Assembly: GCF_037975245.1 (NCBI RefSeq)
Contig: NC_092578.1
Coordinates: 18,562,321 to 18,626,320, forward strand
Length of the DNA stretch: 64,000 nucleotides
DNA from: Apostichopus japonicus
Lineage: Eukaryota; Echinodermata; Holothuroidea; Aspidochirotida; Stichopodidae
Direction of reading: 5' to 3'
In this document: positions 35,601-47,167 of the stretch, piece after piece
Layout: the number at the start of each line of letters is the position of its first letter
Position numbering within the stretch: position 1 is the first letter of the stretch
Notes under the pieces: model-generated
What the model saw: only the letters and a program-made list of their open reading frames with translations
What the model was told of the DNA's origin: nothing
Database searches by the model: none
Program-made: the position numbers and the translations under genes

Positions 35601-38600
35601 CTGAAGCCAAAAAGACATTAGAATGCTTAATTACAAACAAAGTGTAATTATTGTATTAAAGTTATTATCAAAACACACTCTTTATCCTCTTTTTACAATA
35701 GAGTAGATATAAGCTGTAACGGGCAATGTTATGAACACATTTACAATGATAGAATCATCTTTTCTCCATTAGTTGTAATGGAACCCGAGTCGCCAAAGCG
35801 ACCACCTATCCAGGCGCTGATAAAATATAACCGAAGATTGTACCAGCCATACTCGTATTTCGCTTTTAATTCGAGAGTACTGTCGACCTCACAAAAGTAT
35901 ATGTCTAAAACGTATACAGATTACACTGTATACAAAGCTTGATAATACGAGCAGCCTTGATTTCAGATATAGTATTCGCTCTTTGACATATAGTAATCAT
36001 CTGTGCAGTTTATTAGTTTGATTATTCAATTATTATTTTAAGAAAAGATCGAAAATTTTGAAATAGTTTTCAGAAACTTTTATTTGAATTAATATACGTT
36101 GTTAGTATTCAGGCAACTTTATAATCAAACGAACACATACAATTAATTTCTATTAAGTAGAAAAGTTAAAGTAATATAATTTAAGTAATTTTCACTCTAT
36201 TTTGTATTTGATTCAATAAATTTTCTAAACATCTATGTTCGTATGCAAGCATAAACAATAAAGCCTTCATTATACTTAGCAATCTAGTTGGGTTGTGAGA
36301 TAAGCAGAATATACTGTTGCCAACCAGAGAAAGCTATAGTCGAGCAACTTATAAAATCTATTCGTTCATTAAACCGATGTTAATTGAAAAAAACATATGG
36401 ACATTACATTTATCCATAGCCTTTATATGACTCATTGTAAATTGGTCACTTCTTGCGTTTTACCTCTATTCTCCATTACCCTCTTTTTCTCTCTCTCCAC
36501 GTAATTCTCATTCTTGGTTACGAGTCTTAACATGGGGAGTTTAATTTAAAGATCGCAGAATCGCTCAACCTTTTCCAATTTTTCTTGAAACTCGAAACGA
36601 AATCACAAGCTCACCGCTTTACATTTGCATCAGGGGTGGTCGAAAAAAAACAAAATTAGAATGGGGAAAAAAAATATACAATATCAAGGAAAATGAAATC
36701 ACACTAAGTTCCAAACACAGCAATATCGTTCTGAAAGAGCTTTTCATTAAAAACGACAGTAAATACAGATGCTTTTTTTTATGTTTTATCTTTCCAACTA
36801 ATAAACACAGTGTCAAATTTCATGAACTATCAGCCTCTCTTTTTAGATTCCATATAAAAGTTCTCGGAGTTTAATTTAACAACTCGTTTGGTAAGATCAA
36901 TGAACCCGTTGAGTGATGAACTTTCCAGGTCAAAGGTTACTATCCTTTTTTTTTTTGTCTTTCAACAAAACTTTGTTTCCTGAAAAGGAAAGTTTATAGC
37001 AGACGACAGACGGGTATAGCCTATTTATACCGTGTTGAAAGTTTTCGATATTTCGGAAGGAAAATTAAAAAAAAGATGCAACAAATTTTGCGATAGCATG
37101 AACGAATCCCTAGTCTAAGGCTTATATACACAGTTCTAGGCGATGGCTGATCATAAACATTACCAATGCAAGTCATCATGATTGAACCAGCTTACAACTG
37201 ACATTCTTATAATTTCTCCCGCCACAAATAGAGGCTCAAAGAGAATATGTGTAACTCTATATAAAAGTATAGTAAAAAGTAGAAATGTACACAAGCGGAC
37301 ATATAGGACTACTACTCCCCCCCACCTACCCCCACCTCCCCCCACCCCAACCTCAAAGGATTTGTACGTTATACCGCTAACACCTGTACCAGATGCGTAT
37401 ATTTTTATAGTTCACGGGGTATATCCTATACAAACGTGTAATCTTTTTATCTTCGCTTTTTCGAAGGAATTATAGACTTCTTCCTTTACTGGGATTTCTT
37501 CGACAAGTGTTAAATAAAATACTTTGTTTTCTGACGTTGTGGATACACACTACCAAATCATTATCAGGAAGTTTGACTTGCACTCTCTCCGTTTTTTGTT
37601 TGTTTGTTTGTTGTTCTCCCCCCCCCCCATCACCCCCTCTCTCCAACTCTCTCCCCACCTCTCTTTCTCTCCCTCTCACCCCTCTAAGTTTCGACGCAAA
37701 TACAAATTTATGTGTCATCTTGCTTTTCTCACGGCCATCAAGAGGATATAAATTAAATTTAAAGAAGATAAAAAAAACTGACGTCATTAACTGATAAAGT
37801 GATATTTATTGTCTTCATCTGTTTGACACGTCCTCCCTATAAAAGAGATTGCGTTAATTTTCGACACCGCGCTTCCATGGTCATACGTCACAATATACCT
37901 CAAGTTAACAATAGTATATACTCTCACGATACCAGCGCACGTGTCAAACATTACCAGCACGTGCCCCGTCGGCATTGACCCTATCTGAAACCTCCAATGA
38001 TCACCAAACAGGGAACGTCACACTGGTTTCCTGAAGCATGTTTTTGCTTCTCCATTTCAACACCACGGGCTGCTATAAAACTTTATACCACTGTAGACGA
38101 ATACTTACTATAGGATGTAGCTTCACCACACGAGGGATAGATTGAAGCCAGTTTATAAGCATGTGCCCGACGAACTGTCCCGTGCGTTACTCATTAAAAG
38201 ATATAACCATCAATTTACGATATTATATCTGTTGATCATTGTCGCGAAAATATCTCACATCCATTTTTGAAAGCGAGAGGTAAATCCAGAAAATTATATC
38301 ATATCTGTTGGAAATATCTTGAAATTTCGCTTCATTTTTTTGGAAGCAAAACAACAGAACGGCTACCCAAAAAATCAGTAAATGAAAGAAAATCTTTGTT
38401 AAACATATTTGCTATTTCTTTTTCTGTTTCTTAAATTATTTTCAATCTTTTGATATTCTTCGGAAACCTCACACTCGTGTTGTGATATATAGAGAATGCA
38501 TGTATAACCGCGGAAGGAGTAACTGTCAATTTGTTGTGCTACGGCATCAATAATTATATATTATATTAAATAATCGAGATGAGAAACACGGAATAGAATA

Positions 38601-39310
38601 AAATCAGATATATTTATTACACTTTAGAAGGACCTGACTGTTTTCTATGGGTGGTAAAAAAAATTGTTTTCATGTGCTCACTAAAAATCAAAGCACGACG
38701 TAAAAAGCATGTTGCGGCAAAAGAAAATGGAAAATGCATTGAACGATTATCCAAATTTTATCCGTCCGGATGCCTCACTCCAACTTGAAATACACGAAAA
38801 AATAAAAATAAGAAAAAAAGTTCAACTAACTATAAAGAATCGCATTGACTGGGAAAATATCAAAAACAATTTTTTTTTATTCCAAAACCTATAGTAATAC
38901 TTTGATTTTCTCCAATTCATTTAGAATAATTTCGCATCTCTTAAATTCTTATGAGGGACACTTTTCAACTTTTCTTGTGATGTATCTAAATGTGTTAAAA
39001 CAGATCTATTCATATCAATATTATGTAGTTTATAAAACTACGAAAGATCGACACTAAAATTCTGCCTAAACTAAAATCCGTGATGTATGTGTGATGTATG
39101 TATTGTGTGAAAATGTGTCAAAGATAATTTCTTACATTTAAAGTTGATCGAAAGTTGACAGTTCAAGCAAACACGGATCCTGAATACAAACAAATTTTAT
39201 GATTACTTGAGATGGAGGTTTTAACAGCTGAAGAGATACACTGTAATGATTTAATATACAAAAAAATGCTGTTACGATTGGGGTCGACTTTTAAAACAAT
39301 TTTGAAAAAC
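29621..39310. other. Intergenic or unassigned DNA
   Basis: No gene was recognised in this ~9.7 kb. It contains a C run at 29686-29700, CA-rich segments near 32630-32710, a G run near 35325, and many short open frames with low-complexity or AT-driven composition. One open frame at 37787-37975 (minus) lies in more balanced DNA and is listed separately. Confidence 0.45.
37787..37975 (-). CDS. Unidentified 62-codon open frame (doubtful)
   Basis: The frame starts MPTGHVLVMFDT and ends KYHFIS. It stays open upstream for about 15 more codons (SLFGDHWRFQIGS). Codon composition is less AT-biased than the surroundings, and the frame is free of simple repeats. I recognise no domain. A 12-bp perfect inverted repeat (TGTTTGACACGT at 37820-37831, ACGTGTCAAACA at 37939-37950) lies inside it, which points instead to a small repeat element. 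No convincing splice sites were found. Confidence 0.15.
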   Translation of the reverse strand: MPTGHVLVMFDTCAGIVRVYTIVNLRYIVTYDHGSAVSKINAISFIGRTCQTDEDNKYHFIS

Positions 39311-39315
39311 CTGTA

Positions 39316-39487
39316 ACTGACTGTGTATTACTGTAACTAATATTAATATTGATGATCAGAAGACTGTGTATTATATGAAACTATGAATTATGATTGATGA
39401 TCGAAGGACTGTATATTATTGAAACTATGATTAACATTGATGATCGAAGGACTATGTATTACTGAAACTTGCAATAAAAATGATCAG
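39316..39487 (+). repeat. Imperfect tandem repeat, ~44-bp unit, four copies
   Basis: The units start GACTGTGTATTA and continue through a variable T/A-rich middle to ATTGATGATCGAAGG. The fourth copy is truncated and grades into an ATCGATTGATCGA run. Confidence 0.7.
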
Positions 39488-39991
39488 TAGTTAATAACTA
39501 ATGATCGATTGATCGAATGATCGATTCTTAATATTTCCGCGCTCAGATAATTTGTCATATTAGTATTAATAATCAAATGCAAACTGCAAATCGGAAAGGT
39601 TTTTTTCTTCTCTTCTCTTTTCTTTTTTTTTTTCTTTTGCTCCTTTTAAGTTATCGACAATATATTTTCATTTTCTTTCAAATGACAAATTTGAACAGAC
39701 AAGCTTATAAAACAACTGTGGACTCAAGACTTCTATCAAGCACTTCCTGCCCCCCCCCGTCCCTACTCCCTTTTCCCCTTTTCTTCTATCGATTGCTCCA
39801 CCCCCACCGTCACCCCATCCTCACCTCTCCCATAGTTTGGACTACACCCATGAAGACAAAAGAATACCTGCCTCTCTCTGAAGACCGTATACGTCTTCAA
39901 CATAAATCTTGACAAGTTACCACAGGTGCAACTGATACAGGTTTTACCGTGCGCTAAGGTCTCTTTCTGATTAAAAAAGAGAGGGTGAGGT

Positions 39992-40017
39992 GGAGAGAGA
40001 GAGAGAGAGAGAGAGAG
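39992..40017 (+). repeat. (GA)n microsatellite
   Basis: A run of about 13 GA dinucleotides. It opens the frames on the opposite strand that read LSLSLSLS, which are not genes. Confidence 0.95.
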
Positions 40018-40240
40018 TGGTGCAAAGCGTAAATCTGTCGAATATACGCCTGTCAGCGGACGAGGACAAGCAGAACTGAAAAATGAAATTTGGGGGGAAA
40101 TCTTTGCTCTTATTCAAAGAAAGCATGAAACAGGAAAGAGCAGATATGCATGCAGGTATATGGTCGGTACCGAAAAATTCGAACATAAAAGTTTATTTGA
40201 GTCGAATAGCCAATCAACGTTTGTTAACTGACTGTTCGCT

Positions 40241-40335
40241 TCAATTTGGCGGGAAAGGCGACGTATCCCCCCTCATTTTCTCCATCTCCCGGGCCAGTCT
40301 CCTTGAAAGTTTCTGTGATTCCTTAGCACGTTCGA
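40241..40335 (-). CDS. Candidate terminal exon of an unidentified coiled-coil protein
   Basis: On the minus strand, a good acceptor (TTATTTATGTTCATTGTAG) ends at 40336. A frame of 30 codons follows to a TGA at 40241-40243. It reads ERAKESQKLSRRLAREMEKM and then RGDTSPFPPN. The charged heptad-like composition suggests a coiled coil. It begins two bases into a codon, so an upstream exon would lie at higher coordinates. None could be matched. I do not recognise the protein. Confidence 0.3.
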
Positions 40336-40568
40336 CTACAATGAACATAAATAACATTTTGTCTCAGCAACATTAGAGAACTGAGCCTACATGATTTAAC
40401 TAAATCACATCCATGACTTATGAACATTTTCCTATCAAAATGTGCCGCTGCTGTTAGCAAGTTAATCTTCTTTTCCTATGGTTTTCATACCAATGAAAAT
40501 CTATGGTCGCATAAAATTTTAAACGCAATCGTCTAAGCCATTTATGTTTCCTTACTTCGGTTATGTAG

Positions 40569-40706
40569 CCTCATGCTATAGTATATCTCGCTGTTTGGAG
40601 GATTTTGGGATTTGGTTTTGGTTTTTTGTTATGATAAGCATTTCTTTCATCTTGTATATCGTCAGAGCAGAACGGAGAGTTTGTAAGCGGGATACCAGTT
40701 ATAAAG
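40569..40706 (+). CDS. Candidate exon encoding one transmembrane segment
   Basis: A possible acceptor (CTTACTTCGGTTATGTAG) ends at 40568. The frame reads a short loop (SISRCLEDFG), a hydrophobic helix (IWFWFFVMISISFILYIV) and a basic end (RAERRVCKRD). This follows the positive-inside pattern of a membrane protein. Donors are possible at 40683 (GTAAGC) or after 40706 (GTATTC). No neighbouring exon was identified, so this may be chance. Confidence 0.2.
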
Positions 40707-40709
40707 GTA

Positions 40710-40729
40710 TTCATATATATATATATATT
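40710..40729 (+). repeat. Short (TA)n run
   Basis: An alternating TA run of about 20 bp. Confidence 0.9.
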
Positions 40730-42396
40730 ATCGTGACAAGAAATAAACCTAGATTATGCGAACTATACGAGGTGTTAAGCCATATATGAATGTTCTTTTT
40801 GGTAGTGTTCTGGTTATAGCGGCGGACGCAAAAGTATCTTGTTACTTGAACAGACGTCTCATAAACGACTTGAACAAGTTTAAGACACAACGGTAAACAA
40901 ACTAAATTCTTTCGTAATAGGTCAATAGAGCAACGGCATACAATTCAGTCATAATGTTTCGACTTTTTATACCCCCCTCCCCCGCCCGCCCAATAATCTT
41001 TCGGGATGATAAGAAAACCGGCTATGTCGGGGGGTCTTCTATAAATAGGACATTATCATTGAATCATTGTATTTGGTTATCCAGTTTAAATACCCTTGTA
41101 CAACTTCGAAACATGGAAAAACCGTCATTTCTGTGGTTAGAAATTTACAAAAGTGTTCAGACTGACCTTTCTTCCTCTGTTACCTTCATTTGACTGAACT
41201 AAGTCAACTTATCAATAAACAATTATTCTTCCTTCTGTAGATTACGTTTTGCACAATTACGCAACAAACGCTACAGCTGTATCATAATTGTATACTAGCT
41301 GGTACGTCTATAAAACCAAAACAATGAATGCTGCAGTGGATTATGAACACGAAGGACTCCATACATTATATCATTTATCAACTAACAGTTGCAGGGTCAT
41401 CGTTTTGCCAAAGATTTAGTTGGCGTTTCTGACAAAGCTTCAGAACTTTGCTGCTGTCATTATGATGTCAATAAGCTTGACAGTAATTGGATTTAATGGG
41501 GGTTCACAGAGAAAGAGATTAGACCCCCTTTCATGGCAACAGTATACGGATTTGTATAGATAGAAGCAGAGTGGATTTACTTGGTCGTCGCTGTGTGGAT
41601 AGCGTATCGAGCTGAAAGCCTATTAGTGCAACGAACAGTAACATCTGGTTCTGTGTAAGGGTTTGTGGGTTACTTCGCAGCTGCATCGTTAACCGTATAA
41701 ACTTCTATATTTTATTTGTTTCTTTTCAAAAACTGAAGTTTTGTCAGGTAGAACAGCCTTTTGACGAGTACAACCGATAGTAATTAGTTGACCTGTGACC
41801 CCTTTGTTACAAAGACTGAAACAATTGGAAACTTAAACAAAAACAATCAGTTAAAATGTACAAAACAAATGAAGCTGTTAACAAAGAAAAACTGAGTAGA
41901 AAATGATACTAAAAATAACATAAGGAAAAAAAAAAATCTGCATGGCGGTTGTGGAGTATTTTTTTAATACAACCAGTGATATTTTTCATAGTATTTCCTA
42001 GTCTTATTCATATCATATTCAATATCATTTCGTTTCCTTACACAATATTACAGTGTATTCACCACGTGTTCCGATAAGTAAACTGAACAACCAAGTCTTT
42101 ACATCATTCTATGGATATATTCTTTTGTACCAGAGGTTTTCACTGTTCAAATGACTTGTGACCAAATAACACATCTCACCGAAGGTTAAAAAGTTTAGTA
42201 GAAAACAATAACAAACTAGGGCTACCTGATGATCCACCCCTCCCCACCCCCTCTCGTCCCCTGTTGATTTTACTTTCTGCCATATTTACTCCCTTTCCTG
42301 TGAACATACGATAGTGAAGAGATTTTATAGAGAAGAGAGTAAATGTATAAACATTCCACTGTCATAGCATATATACATGACTTTGACTTGATATTG

Positions 42397-42426
42397 ATTT
42401 TCCAACTCATTACGATTTTCATTTAT

Positions 42427-42440
<14 letters not shown>
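42397..42440 (+). mobile_element. SINE 3'-tail fragment
   Basis: TTTTCCAACTCATTACGATT followed by TTCATTTATATATATA matches the tail of the minus-strand SINE at 59340-59476 (TTTTCCAACTCATTATGATT, then TCAATTATATATATG) with two or three differences. No head is visible upstream. The tail runs straight into a long TA array. Confidence 0.6.
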
Positions 42441-42476
<36 letters not shown>

Positions 42477-42481
42477 ATATA

Positions 42482-42521
<40 letters not shown>
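42422..42521 (+). repeat. Long (TA)n microsatellite
   Basis: About 100 bp of nearly pure TA with three small interruptions. It begins at the tail of a SINE fragment. Confidence 0.95.
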
Positions 42522-42524
<3 letters not shown>

Positions 42525-42552
42525 AAAGTCAGGTTAAAGTCAGGGACGTAAC

Positions 42553-42600
42553 AACCATTATTTTTTAATGGGGTTGGGAGGGGGAAGATGTTATGTCGTC
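42553..42600 (+). mobile_element. Possible DNA-transposon end
   Basis: CAGGGACGTAACAACCATTA followed by TTTTTTAATGGGG has the layout of the CAGGGGCGTA-type transposon ends common in invertebrates. It lies about 30 bp after the TA array. No partner end was found. Confidence 0.25.
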
Positions 42601-44270
42601 CGAGTGATGGGTCTGAGGGGTATAAGGTTTCCCCTTTCCTCAGAGATATATCGGTAAAATAGAGGCTGTTTAGATACAAGATTGTGCCATATTTTGCTCT
42701 TTTTTTAACAATGGTGAAGATGTTTCAATGTTTTTGTACATAGCCTGCATGTTATATATGTATGTCCTGTACATTAGGGCCTTTTTTGTTATATTCTTTC
42801 TTTTAGTTTGTGGGGATGGGGGTGGGGATCGGGGTGGGGTCGGGTGCTGAACACCCTTGAATTTATTCTGAGGGTGTATTATTATGGTTTTACTTGTGAA
42901 ATATTTCAAAGTATACAAAATGTTATGGTTAATTTAATTTCAATTTTCTTTCTTATAGCTTTGGCTCCATTTATTTATTTATTATTATTTACATATTATT
43001 ATCACTTTCGCGTGCATCATATAGGCCTACTAGAATATGCGGGGTTTTTTTTTCTTTAAATGTAGTTAGAATAACATTTCCGCAGGAACAATGTATACTG
43101 AAGAGTTCTAATTCCATTATGTAGATTAGTATCATGTATGAAAACACAAATACAAGTCAAAATAGAATTCCTTTCCGTAAGCAAACATTTGAGGACAGTG
43201 GATATTTCATATATAATTCCTGAACAAATTTCCATTATTCTCATTCCTTTGTGTGCGTTTCTATGGTTACTGTTGATCAACTTAACCACTCACTGACAAT
43301 CATCTATAGAGTTCATGTTTTTCTTTACATAACAAAAGTCAACTAACCGATAAACTACCCAGTTGGGGTTAAATGTTGTTGTTATCAGAAAATAACTGCC
43401 GATATAGGTTCAACACAATTAGTATATTAATTAATTACATGAATATAGAATTTTCAAGAGCAGTTTATACTCTTACTGTCTTCCAATTAATTTAATTAAC
43501 AAAACATAGAAAAGCTGGAAACAGCTAGTAAATGATCCACTGTGCAAAAAAATTACCCATCGATGTGGGAGACTCTATGAAGAGACCCGTGGGACGATCC
43601 CTTAGCCCCCCTCCCCACCACCACCCAACTAAACCTGCTATATCATTTCTCCCCCCCCCCCCCTTTCAAATCTTGAAAGAGAACCGGCTAGCGATTGTGT
43701 CAATCGTGGAAGAGATAGAGCAGACTTTTGGTATCCCAGACATTTTTGAGGGGCTCACCTCACCCCCCCTCCCCCCACACCTAGACGCAACCTACTTAAA
43801 ATGGACCTACATCAATTCATCATATATATTGCACTAAATCGTATATATTGTGGAGATGGTCGTGTTTGCAAACTTTGAAATTTCTAGGGGAGGGGAGGGT
43901 GATAGATCGGGAGGGGTCCTGATTTACAACCAATTCCAATTTACCGACTAGCTGTTCAGGTGGTCAGAAGACTGCGTCAACCCCCCCCCCCTCCCGCCCC
44001 TTTTCTCTGTACTTATTTGTAATTGAATTCGCTGCTTATTCCAGGTAAAACACGGGAATGCCCAATTACTTCACGATCATACATGTAAGAATAGACCTTA
44101 CTCAGTTACAAGTGTATAAATATAAATAAATTGGTACAGTATAAAATCTATAGTCTGAAATAATTAAGGTTTTCCTTTTTTCTAAATGTTGTCTTTCTAA
44201 ACGGCGATGAATAACCAACTTCCTATAATAAATAATCTTTAATTTTAAAAAGTTCATAACTTACCCTTCA
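42600..44270. other. Unassigned DNA
   Basis: G-rich (42810-42843) and C-rich (43651-43663, 43981-43991) runs are present. The open frame 43532-43837 (+) reads through a C run and then ILKENRLAIVSIVEEIEQTF. It shows no clear splice sites or known domain, so I do not call it. Confidence 0.4.
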
Positions 44271-44900
44271 TTACAACTGTCGACGTATCCTTTAAAAAGT
44301 TTTCCCGTCTTATGGTTCCGGACTTTCGTGATTAACTGAATTTTCAACAACTTCGCGGGAACTGACAAAACAGATTAACGCCTTTCACTCTCTTGGTTAC
44401 TTCACCGTATAAAACTCCCTTGATCTTTCACAAGAAGAAAAAAATAAAAGAACAACAACACAGTAGAACAATAAACTTCAAATTCCTTCAAATTCGGGAA
44501 ACGTGTCCCAAGAAATACAAATGAAATCTGTCAATTTTTTTTCCGGCTTGCCGACGAATATCCGAAGTCGGACCTAAGAAAGTCTCTTTTATATCACCAT
44601 TTCCTCTCTCCGGCACGCGCCGAATACTGACTAATGCTTACGACCTACAAAGTGGGACTCACACAGTTACATGTAGGTAACTTCCAAACTTTGTTATCAA
44701 TATTTATCTTTACTCTGTTAAGTACGTTGAATCTATCTACCCCATATGGCAACTTATTTTGTAGACACGCGTACGGCACACGCCATTCGCGCGCTTGCGA
44801 TCGGCTATGAATATTCATTAGCACTATCACTTCATCTGTCCATTGATTGGTCGATAGGAGTTTGAAGCAAAAGGTACTCTCGCGCTACCCATCTGTCATC
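44270..44900 (-). promoter_or_regulatory. Candidate promoter / first-exon region, relatively CpG-rich
   Basis: CpG is noticeably more frequent here than in the flanks (GCGCGC, ACGCGT, CGGCACGCGCCG). On the minus strand a CCAAT motif (GACCAATCAATGG, near 44845-44855) is followed by two consensus donors: CTGT|GTGAGT near 44660 and AAGG|GTAAGT near 44275. A frame starting ATG-AAT-ATT-CAT (44821, minus) is open to the first donor. This suits alternative first exons of a minus-strand gene. No downstream exon could be joined with confidence. Confidence 0.3.
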
Positions 44901-45273
44901 AAAAATGACTATACAGGCAGATTATTTTACTATTATCTTCGAAATTTAAAATTTTCTAAGTTATTTCCCCTGAAAAGAATTCACCAACAGCAAATAAAAG
45001 AAAAAAATGTCACGAAGGTCTGAGGGGGGAAAAATCTGGCGTAATTTTGTGGCCAATCAGGCAATTTTAAGGATTAATAGATTCATTCTTTGGTACTTTG
45101 GGTGCATTTCAACGACTCTTTTGTTTGCTAAAATGAAATCCATTTGGGTTGTGCAGTAGGCCTAACCCAATGTGTCTATCAGAAACTTAATTCATTTTGA
45201 CCATATGCGAGGCGCTATGGGGCATATAGAGAGTATTCAGTACTAAAGGCCGTACATGCAGTGGTATATATAT

Positions 45274-45292
45274 ATAGAGAGAGAGAGAGAGA
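45274..45292 (+). repeat. Short (GA)n run
   Basis: About nine GA dinucleotides following a (TA)n run. Confidence 0.9.
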
Positions 45293-46349
45293 CACGGTTT
45301 GCGAGAAAACACTGGTTAACATGTGGTTGCAATGGGGCAGGGTTACACAAAATGTTACAATAGTTGTTAGTTCTGATGTTAATTACTAATCTTAAAATGA
45401 CTTTACGTAGTAAGGTTATCATAAGGGAGCATACATCATTAATGTATGTAATTTAAGTCGAAATGAAAAACCAAAACAAGGAGGTACACTTTGCTTATAA
45501 GCTGCCATAGGGGCTTGGGAAGCCTATAGGTCCGCTTTTACATAACTGGGAAGAGTCGATGAAAAGGCCAAGCGCACAATGGACAAAGAATAACATATTA
45601 TTTTCCGCTAGAATTCTGGCTTTCAGGCAAGAGATGTAGAATTATGCTAATTCAGATCAAACGTGCCATTTTTTTATTTTTATTAAAGATTTGATTTGTT
45701 TAAGGATCATTCAAATAACGTAGACGACCTGAGGTTTGGTAAGTCGCAAATGTGTGGGTGAGGTGAGGGAGGGGGGGTGGTATGGTGGAAGGGAGAGGGA
45801 GGGTCGTATCGCTTACAGTTAACTTAACTTCAAGGATTATATAAATTATAATAAACCAACGGGTTACATATTCAATACGCCTCTGTATAACACACGGCAT
45901 TAAATTAACAACATCAAAAAATCATGATAAGTTTGACTGGAATAAATATCTTCACATGACATATCAAAATTTCTTAGAAAGATCGTTTTGGTCACGTTGC
46001 CGTTTTGAAACGTTAATTCAGAATTTCCTTAAGTAAAGGTACCGTACGTATTACTTCCATATCTATTTCATCGACATAGGAGGGAAGGAGGGGGGGGGGG
46101 CGGGCGGGGCTCGACATGACTTGATTTTGAAGACACCGTTTTGAGACGAAAATGAGAACCGTTCGGCGACTAAAATTCGATAAATGTACGTAATACATTA
46201 CCCACTCTCTCTCGGAAAAATAATTGTGCAAACATCAAAATTTTGATTATTATGAATCTAAATATGAAAGAAAGTTTCTTGATGATTACCATATTTAATC
46301 ATCGTTAAAGTCACACGATAATGTCAATTTTACAAACCAAAAAAAATTT

Positions 46350-46365
46350 GTGTGTGTGTGTGTGT
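46350..46365 (+). repeat. Short (TG)n run
   Basis: Eight TG dinucleotides. Confidence 0.9.
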
Positions 46366-46743
46366 TATATCAGCTAGACTGTTTATTGTCTGTGTCCAAT
46401 GTCAAGAATGAAATAAATCCTCTAATTATTCTTTCTTAACCTGTTTTTGTTTGTTTCTTATTGTAATTGTCATGTTTGTTTTGAAAAGTTACAAAAGTGA
46501 CGAATGAGATCAAAACTGAAGTGGTTTATGGACAATACTGTTTAATTTAAAAGTGTACTTTTATTTGTTTCTTGATCAAATACACAACGCATTAATCTGC
46601 TACATTACATGGAACAGTGAAGACACATCCAACTGTCTAGGCCTATATGTCAAACGTAGCATATATACTACTATAAGCTCGGGAAAGTTATGTTTACTTC
46701 TCTGTGTGTTTTTTTCATTCTAGGGGAACCGCCTTGTCTTTGT

Positions 46744-47167
46744 AATAACACCCCTCCCTCACCCTAGCTAGCCCTTGCCATTTTTAATTTATTTCACCCT
46801 CTGCTTGTTTTAATTTTTTTCGGTAAAACTCAGTTCAAAATTATTTCTATCGACCAATGTTAATAAAACCCCAACTTGCACCAAAAATATAACAGAAAAA
46901 AATTCTCTAACTGTTTCGGTACAAATTAAGTTTTCTATACTTGTGCCGCCCGATTATAAACACCCCTCCCTCACCCTAGCTAGCCCTTGCCATTTTCTAC
47001 TAATTTCACCCTCTGCTTGTTTTAATTTTTTTCGGTAAAACTCAGTTCTTATTCTATCGACCAATGTTAATTAAAACCCCAACTTTCACCAAAAATATAT
47101 TTAAAAAATTCTCTAGCTGTTTTCGGTACAAATGAAGTTTTCTATACTTGTGCCGCCCGATTATAAA
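46744..47167 (+). repeat. Tandem duplication, two copies of ~212 bp
   Basis: The segment from AACACCCCTCCCTCACCCTA to GTGCCGCCCGATTATAAA occurs twice in direct succession (about 46744-46957 and 46958-47167). The copies differ by small indels, for example TTTTTAATTTATTTC against TTTTCTACTAATTTC. High similarity indicates a fairly recent event. No open frame is conserved. Confidence 0.9.

Noticed and set aside
38100-38200. Possible first exon with donor GTAAGT on the minus strand
   Set aside because: Short, no partner exon, and frames are ambiguous.
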